Positions 16,403 to 21,830 of a stretch of DNA of 21,830 nt are shown here, piece after piece; position 1 is the first letter of the stretch, and each line of letters starts with the position of its first letter. The notes under the pieces were generated by a model. It was not told the origin of the DNA. It saw only the letters and a program-made list of their open reading frames with translations, and did not search any database. The stretch spans positions 1,781,281 to 1,803,110 of the forward strand of contig BFEA01000020.1 in NCBI GenBank assembly GCA_003427395.1. The letters are read 5' to 3'. Origin of the DNA: Chara braunii (lineage: Eukaryota > Streptophyta > Charophyceae > Charales > Characeae). Both the position numbers and the translations under genes were made by a program.

Positions 16403-18010
16403 ATGGGCCGCGAGCGATCGGCACTGGAAGGGATATCGAAAGAAGAGATCGCCAAAGAAATCAAAGAAAGAAAGAAAAAAGAGTCGCAACGCCTAACGGA
16501 AGAGAGAATAGCAGGGATGGACATCGGAGATGGAAATCTAACCCCACAGGAGCAAGAACGTGTGGTAGAAGTCCTGAAGACATGCGATAAGGCTATAGCT
16601 TTCAGTGACGTAGAGCGCGGTAGAGTTGACCCTCGATACGCTAAGCCAGCAAGGATTTACACGATTCCACATGTTCCTTGGAATGACGCAGGATGAAAAT
16701 ACGCCTAGAAGGAGAAGGAAGAAGTTATCGCTTTCCTGAAGGAAAAGATGGTTTCCCATGTTGCGGAACCGTCTGATAGCGCTTATGCTAATCGATGGTT
16801 CTTCCTACGAAAGTCGAATGGCAAGATCTGATGGATCTAGGACCTTCAGAAGGTCAACGCGGTGACGATACGAGACGTGGGCTCCGTGCCATACGCCGAT
16901 TTACTGGCTGAAGGCGCCGCGGGCAGGTCGATTTATTCGGTCTGTGATCTGTTATCAGGGTATGATGAGGTACCGCTTGATCCTAGGGACAGACACCTCA
17001 CGGCTATGCATACGCCATTGGGACTGATACAGACGATGGTCGTCCCTATGGGTTGGACTAATGGGGTAGCCGTTTTTCAGAGAGTCATGGTAGCCGTCCT
17101 CAAGGACTTCATCCTTGATAAGGTTGAAGTTTTTCTGGATGATTTTCCTATTGAGGGGCCAGTAAAGAAGGATGAGACCGAGGTTGTACCAGGAGTTAAA
17201 AGATTTGTCGAGCAGCACCTAACGGATATTTGCGCGGTACTCGAGCAGCTGGACGATGTGAATTTAACGGTCAGCGGAACAAAGAGCCGATGGGCCGTCT
17301 CGACTATTAAGATCTTGGGCTTTATCTGTGACTCGAGAGGACGCCGAGCAGATCCGGCGAAGTTAGACAAACTCCTGAACTGGCCGTCACCGTTACATAG
17401 TCCAACCGAGGTCCGACAGTTTCTGGGAGTGGTCGGTTACTGACGTATATTCATACGGGGGTATGCGGAGAAGGCTAAGCCATTGAGGTTACTCCTTCGA
17501 AAGACTGAAAAATTCTACTGGGATTTCTCGCAGGAACTCGCTATGCAAGAGCTTAAAGACGAAATTAAGGAGGGAGGACGCGTACTGGGCGTGCCATTCT
17601 TTGACGATGAGACTGAGAGACCCTTCATAGTATCCACGGATGCTGGACCTTGTTCAGTTGGAGGGGTGCTGTTTCAGAAATACGCTGAAGGAAAGGAAAG
17701 GCCGTTAAGGTTTGAGAGTAGGACACTTAATACGGCAGAACGAAACTACAGTCAATTCAAGAAGGAAGTGTTGGCCGTTCTGCGGTGTCTGGACACGTTC
17801 AGACACTATATCTATGGGCGTCGGTTCATCTTGAGAGTAGATCCCACAGCGGTTGCCTCTGTCCTCCAGAAGGACTTTAGCCTGACGGACCCAACCATTG
17901 CTCGATGGCTGATACGGATTCGGCTATATGATTACGCAGTTGAGAGGATATCTGACACTAAAAATGCCGTGGCAGATGGGCTTTCGCGCATCCCTCTTGA
18001 GGCCGAGCGC
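16403..18010 (+). pseudogene. pol: Reverse transcriptase and RNase H of giant element
   Basis: The frame is constant but carries stops at 16694-16696 (TGA), 16706-16708 (TAG), 16829-16831 (TGA), 16838-16840 (TAG) and 17441-17443 (TGA). The last replaces the Trp of a GYWRIFI-like thumb motif. RT shows the first catalytic Asp in CDLLSGYDEV (16946-16948), VPMGWTNGVAVFQ near 17045-17083, and FLDDFP at 17132-17149 as the YxDD box. RNase H begins with STDAG (Asp at 17639-17641), continues with YSQFKKEVLAVL near 17750-17785, and ends with VADGLSR near 17970. The motif set differs clearly from the older element's RT and resembles what I recall of a fungal-type Ty3/gypsy group. Confidence 0.82.
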
Positions 18011-19336
18011 CCGATAGTAGCTGGGGCCCTGACATTGGCAGAGCCGAGGCACGCCGAACGATTTCTGGTTAACCTTTACGAGGGCAAGTACCGAACGATT
18101 GGGCTACACCTGTCAGGAGAGGAGAGTCAAGAATCAGATATCCGGAGACAAGCGGCACAGTACTGCCTCAGAGCCGGCCATCTATTTCGAAGGCCGGTCG
18201 GCTCGGGGATGCCCTTACGAGTAGTCTGTGACCCTGAGGAGAGACAAGCGATAGTTGCGGAACTTCACGACGGGGTAGTCGGAGGACACAGGGGAGTCAA
18301 AGGAACCTACGAAAAGGTACGCAGGTTGTACTGGTGGGAAGGACAGTATAAGGACGTCGAGAGGTACTGCATGACCTGCGAGGAATGCCAGAAGAGAGCT
18401 CTTGTGAAATACAAAGAGCCTCTCCATCCATCCTATCCCACCAGACCAGGAGAGAAGGTACACATCGATCTGGTGAAGATGCCGAAAGGAATAGGCAATA
18501 TGAACTACGTCGTGAACATACGAGACGATTTCACTGGGTTCGTGGACGGTAGACCTATCAGGAGTAAGACGGCAGAAGTGAAGAACTTCGTCCTGGAGTA
18601 CTTATCTAGGTATGGTTGCGCCAGCAAGATAGTGATGGACAGAGGGTCTGAGTTTTTAGCTGACGAGGTTCAGAGTGTGTTCAAGAGAGCCGGGGCGAGA
18701 GTTTCGATGGCCACAGCCTACCACCCACAGTCGAACTCCCCAGTAGAGAGGGGGCATCAGACTCTGATAGCATCACTATCCAAGTGGTGCAAAGGTAAGG
18801 ACAGTGATTGGCCACGGTATTTTCGATATGCGATATGGGCGGACAACGTCACGGTCCGGGCTAGCACTGGGTACCCACCCTACACCTTGTGGTTTGGGCG
18901 ACATTGTCCGCTCCCCATAGAATTTCACATCGACAGTTGGATGACCATTGACTGGGCGGAGGAGATGTCCCGAGAGGAGCTCATAGCTGCCCGAACAAGA
19001 CAAATAGCCTACGGCTTGGAAGACAACCTTATAACAGCGGCAGATCGTCTGGCAGTGGAAAGGGACAAAGGTAAAAATAGATGGGATAAGAACGTGCGGA
19101 TCAGAAAGGAGAGGGTGAGCATAGGAGATATAGTCCTTCTCTACGACGCAGCACTGGAGAGGACTTGGACCGGAAAACTCGCAAACAGATGGATGGGACC
19201 TTACAGAGTGGTTGAGGCACTCGACTGGGTGCATATATGATAGCGGAATTAGACGGATCCAAGTGGAAGGACCCAGTGGCAGGTGCTAGGTTGAAGTTGT
19301 TTAGACCCAGACCTGCACCAACCTTATCGCTGACAG
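18011..19336 (+). CDS. pol: Integrase of giant element, core open
   Basis: Integrase inserts the double-stranded cDNA. It continues in frame from RNase H with no stop until 19238-19240. The HHCC zinc site is ELHDGVVGGH (about 18259-18288) with YCMTCEEC (about 18364-18387). The catalytic core has D in HIDL (18467-18469), D in VMDRGSEF (18638-18640) and E in SPVERGH (18746-18748), a DX56DX35E spacing that fits Ty3/gypsy integrases. The C-terminal part has the GPY motif KLANRWMGPYRVVE near 19174-19215. A single shift near 19235 moves the end (AELDGSKWKDPVAG) to the next frame. The catalytic residues are all present, but upstream stops prevent translation of the polyprotein as assembled. Confidence 0.85.
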
Positions 19337-19722
19337 GCCCGAAAGGGAAAGGGAAGGCCAAAATGGGGGATGGAACTCCCTCGAGGCGATACGAGGCGGG
19401 AGAAAGTTCCAAGAAGAGGAAAAAGGTAGAGAAAAGAAAGGTCAAAGGGTTGGCGATGGGAAAGAGGAAGAAGTGGTTATTCGTGCTCAGGAGAGCCAGA
19501 CGGAGAGTTCGTATTAGACAAGCTGACGAGTCGGCACCTATCACGGGCCGACATCAGAAGAGAGAGAGAATCCTTTCCAGGCCAAATTTCCGAAGAAAAA
19601 GGGGAGTCAAGAAGTGTCTTCTTAGTCCCAGAACTCATAACGAACTGAAACATAAGACAATTGAACGCCGACATGGGCGTCCTTTACGGGCAATCACCCT
19701 GAACCTCGTCCGCTTCGTTTGA
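19337..19722 (+). other. Basic pol C-terminal tail, reading frame uncertain
   Basis: In the frame that follows the integrase end, about 128 residues run to a TGA at 19720-19722. They are very Lys/Arg-rich, with a nuclear-localisation-like SSKKRKKVEKRKVKG cluster near 19406-19450. From about 19493 the original pol frame reads GEPDGEFVLDKLTS and ends at TGA 19646-19648 with a less biased composition, so pol may really end there after another frameshift. A purine tract, gaagaaaaaggggag, lies at 19592-19606. Confidence 0.45.
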
Positions 19723-19737
19723 CGTAAGTGAATAAGG

Positions 19738-19755
19738 CTCGACGGGGGCGTCGAG
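19738..19755. repeat. Hairpin with GGGG loop just before 3' LTR
   Basis: CTCGACG (19738-19744) and CGTCGAG (19749-19755) form a perfect 7-bp stem around GGGG, 17 bases before the 3' LTR. A polypurine tract for plus-strand priming is normally expected at the LTR edge, and none is evident here. Confidence 0.7.
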
Positions 19756-19772
19756 AAGTAGTCCAGGCTAAC

Positions 19773-21830
19773 TGTCAGGCGGCCACAAGCAGTGCGCCGC
19801 CTGAAATCTGCGGTTTTGGGACTTAGGCTCAGGGACAAGTCCGTGTTTTGACGTTACTCTGGTATGACCAGGCAACAAAAATTAGGGGAACTCGGGGCAC
19901 CCTGGATTTGGGCGCACTGAACCTTACGAGTAACCCTCAGGGATGGCAAAATGGGTAGCTGCTCCCGGCATATCTAGGGACCATCATTTCAGCCCGATCC
20001 GAGGCTAGGCCTCGAATGGTCGGCCGCAAGGGGGCATCGCGGGGACTAACCCCGCTGCAACGTTTTTGCAGCATATGACCTCGGTCAAAATAAGGCCTCA
20101 ATTTTTTTGTCTATTTTAGTACCCTAACTAAAGATGGGGAAGAGGGATTAAGACCAGTGCAGGAGAAGAGAAAACATAATATCCCTTAATTTCTTTATTT
20201 TTCACGGCATTTAATTCAAGGGGGTTTACCCTTATTATTTTATGATTCCCGGCAATGAAATTAAAAACATAAGAAAGAGATTAAAAATGGTAAAAAAGAA
20301 AAGAAACAGAAGGAATTNGGCCATTNATTTNAANTTTCTCGGANTTTAATTTTNGGGNACTTACAGTTGATTNACTATTTCCGACAATAGAATTAAGGAA
20401 AGGGAAGAATGATGAAAAATGATGAAAGGGACGGGAACCCATGATTATTGGGAGATTGGCCTAATTTCGCCTCGATTACCCGCCATCAGCCCTGACCCTG
20501 GATTGAACATTTTCCCCGGATTTTAACAGTTTTCACTACTGCCNATGGTNGAGGTTCCCTGCNTNGCTTTCGCTGGTTTGCTTGATTACTAACACTACCA
20601 CAGTTGGGATGTTCTGAGAGCGAGAGACGCATGGACAGGTGCTACCTTGGGTCGACTATGATGTTTGGTTCGGTGCNGGTACGAGGGATGTTACGGAGTG
20701 GCTACGTCCTACGGTNTCTGACGTGCTTCAGGTACGGTATGGGCCCGGTGANAGCTGTTTCACTACGGTGACTTATTTTCAGGTTTGGGATAGNTGCGGT
20801 GATTTATTCTCAGGATCGGGGCCACTACGACAGTTATTCCAGGTTTGGAACCTTGACGACAATTTGTTTTCAGGTCCNGAAANGTTGCGGCAGTCTATAT
20901 CAGGTTCGGGACCTCTGCGGTGATTTATTCTCAGATCTGGGACCACTGTGACGATCTATATGAGGTTCGGGACCTCTGCGGTGATTTATTCTCAGATCCG
21001 GGACCACTGTGACGATCTATTTCAGGTTTGGAACCTCTGCGGTGATTTATCTTCAGGCCTCCAACCACTGCAGCGGGATATTTCTGGTTCGGTATGGGGC
21101 CGGCGTCAGTGTGTTTCAGGCATGAGGCCACTACGGCGTCTCGTTTTCAGGGTCAGAACCCTCGTAGTGATTTATTTTCAAGTCTGGAACCACCGTGGTA
21201 GCTCAGTTCGGGTTCGGAACCGGCACCATTACAGCAATTGTTTCAGGCTCGGTGTGGGTTCGGCATGAGCTTATTTCAGGTTTTGCGCTGGTTAAGGCTC
21301 CCGCGGTGATTAACTCTCAGGTCCGGAACTGCTACAGCATTTTACGACAGGTCCGGAACTATAGCAGCGGGTCGACTCAGGTTCGGATCAGGGACGACAC
21401 TGGCACGGTGCGGATTGTTGCAATTCTGAACTTCATAATTAGCGTCGGTGCGGCGGCCCAAGACTGGTACGACTGCAGATTCGTCACTCCTGGCGCTGGT
21501 GTGGTATAACCTCATGGCTGATGCTGATACGATGCTCCTATGGCAAGTCTTGGTGTGTAACACTGATCTGGTCCAAATCGGCTACGTCGCGGTAATAGGC
21601 CTGGTTCATGATCACTCCGGTCCTATATTCTTACNTCGGCGTCAACGTGNCGCAGCGGCTCTCTGTCGANAGTGGAGACTCACAGCGAANGCNACATGCT
21701 ATTCTNATACCGAAACAGAGTGGTAAGGGTGGACCAGTTGGGACTGTTGGGGCATACTGAGTTACCTGGGATTCTACCTCCCCGGAGTAACAGCGGTATC
21801 GGCTGCAGGCCGTTGGGGCTCTATATGGCG
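19773..21830 (+). repeat. 3' LTR of the giant element (5' 2058 bases only)
   Basis: This copies 2188-4229 with the same TGT start and terminal hairpin (19775-19804). By eye the first 440 bases differ at about 24 sites and the following 1.6 kb at about 17, plus one 16-base length difference inside the minisatellite near 21290. N bases occur at the same relative positions as in the 5' LTR. The LTR is cut by the window end. Open frames in it are repeat translations. Confidence 0.93.
20725..21390 (+). repeat. About 30-bp minisatellite, 3' LTR copy
   Basis: This is the same array as at 3140-3790, with the 61-base dimers near 20902-21050. Relative to the 5' copy it has 16 extra bases around 21293-21312 (aaggctcccgcggtgat region). 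Those bases look like part of a repeat unit, so the difference probably arose by loss or gain within the array. Confidence 0.82.

Larger units (their letters stand above)
2188..21830 (+). mobile_element. Giant nested Ty3/gypsy LTR retrotransposon (right end outside window)
   Basis: The element is bounded on the left by an LTR beginning TGT at 2188 that recurs at 19773. Its interior holds the tRNA-Asp primer site, a 5-kb cassette of non-canonical genes, then gag, protease, RT, RNase H and integrase in Ty3/gypsy order. From LTR start to LTR start is 17,585 bases; adding a second 4.5-kb LTR predicts about 22 kb. It lies inside the integrase of the older element in the same orientation. The target-site duplication cannot be checked because the 3' LTR is cut by the window end; the five bases left of the insertion are tccgc (2183-2187). 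Reading frames are broken, so this copy is probably non-autonomous or dead. Confidence 0.9.

Noticed and set aside
8666-17443. Reassigned stop codons or programmed readthrough explaining the in-frame stops
   Set aside because: TAA, TAG and TGA are all found in frame and frameshifts and an N-flanked duplicate also occur, so decay and assembly error are simpler.

Overview
This window is eukaryotic repeat DNA, apparently from a plant-lineage nuclear genome in draft assembly with many N bases. The strongest lineage clue is an 18-bp primer binding site complementary to the 3' end of plant tRNA-Asp. The pol proteins recall those I associate with streptophyte algae such as Chara, but that is memory only and unverified. 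I see no host gene, structural RNA or CRISPR array.

Two Ty3/gypsy LTR retrotransposons are nested. The older one (about 239-2187) is a 5'-truncated, decayed pol fragment (reverse transcriptase, RNase H, integrase). It is cut inside its integrase by the 5' LTR of a giant element that starts at 2188 and runs off the right edge. That element has a 5' LTR of about 4.5 kb (2188-6694), a tRNA-Asp primer site (6699-6716), an AT-rich leader, a cassette of non-gag/pol reading frames (8134-13119), gag (13258 to about 15100), protease, reverse transcriptase/RNase H and integrase (to about 19330, perhaps 19650), and the first 2058 bases of the 3' LTR (19773-21830). If both LTRs are equally long, the element is about 22 kb, the size class of Ogre-like giants.

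The leader cassette is the most unusual part. I read it as five tandem, mutually related genes (A to E), all on the + strand. A and B are clear paralogues of nearly equal length (about 355 and 359 codons), both with acidic C-terminal tails. C, D and E open with a similar module, and B and C share a YFHG motif. C to D and D to E are joined by a 3-nt gap and an ATGA overlap. A has a plausible 307-bp intron that joins an upstream ATG in frame. No known domain is recognised in any of them.

The giant element looks dead in this assembly. Gag carries at least four frame disruptions, pol from 16403 to about 19235 is one frame with five stop codons, and the cassette has several in-frame stops. Some damage is an assembly artefact: two exact duplications (95 bp and 79 bp) flank single N bases, and eleven N positions coincide in the two LTRs, so LTR-based dating here would be unsafe.
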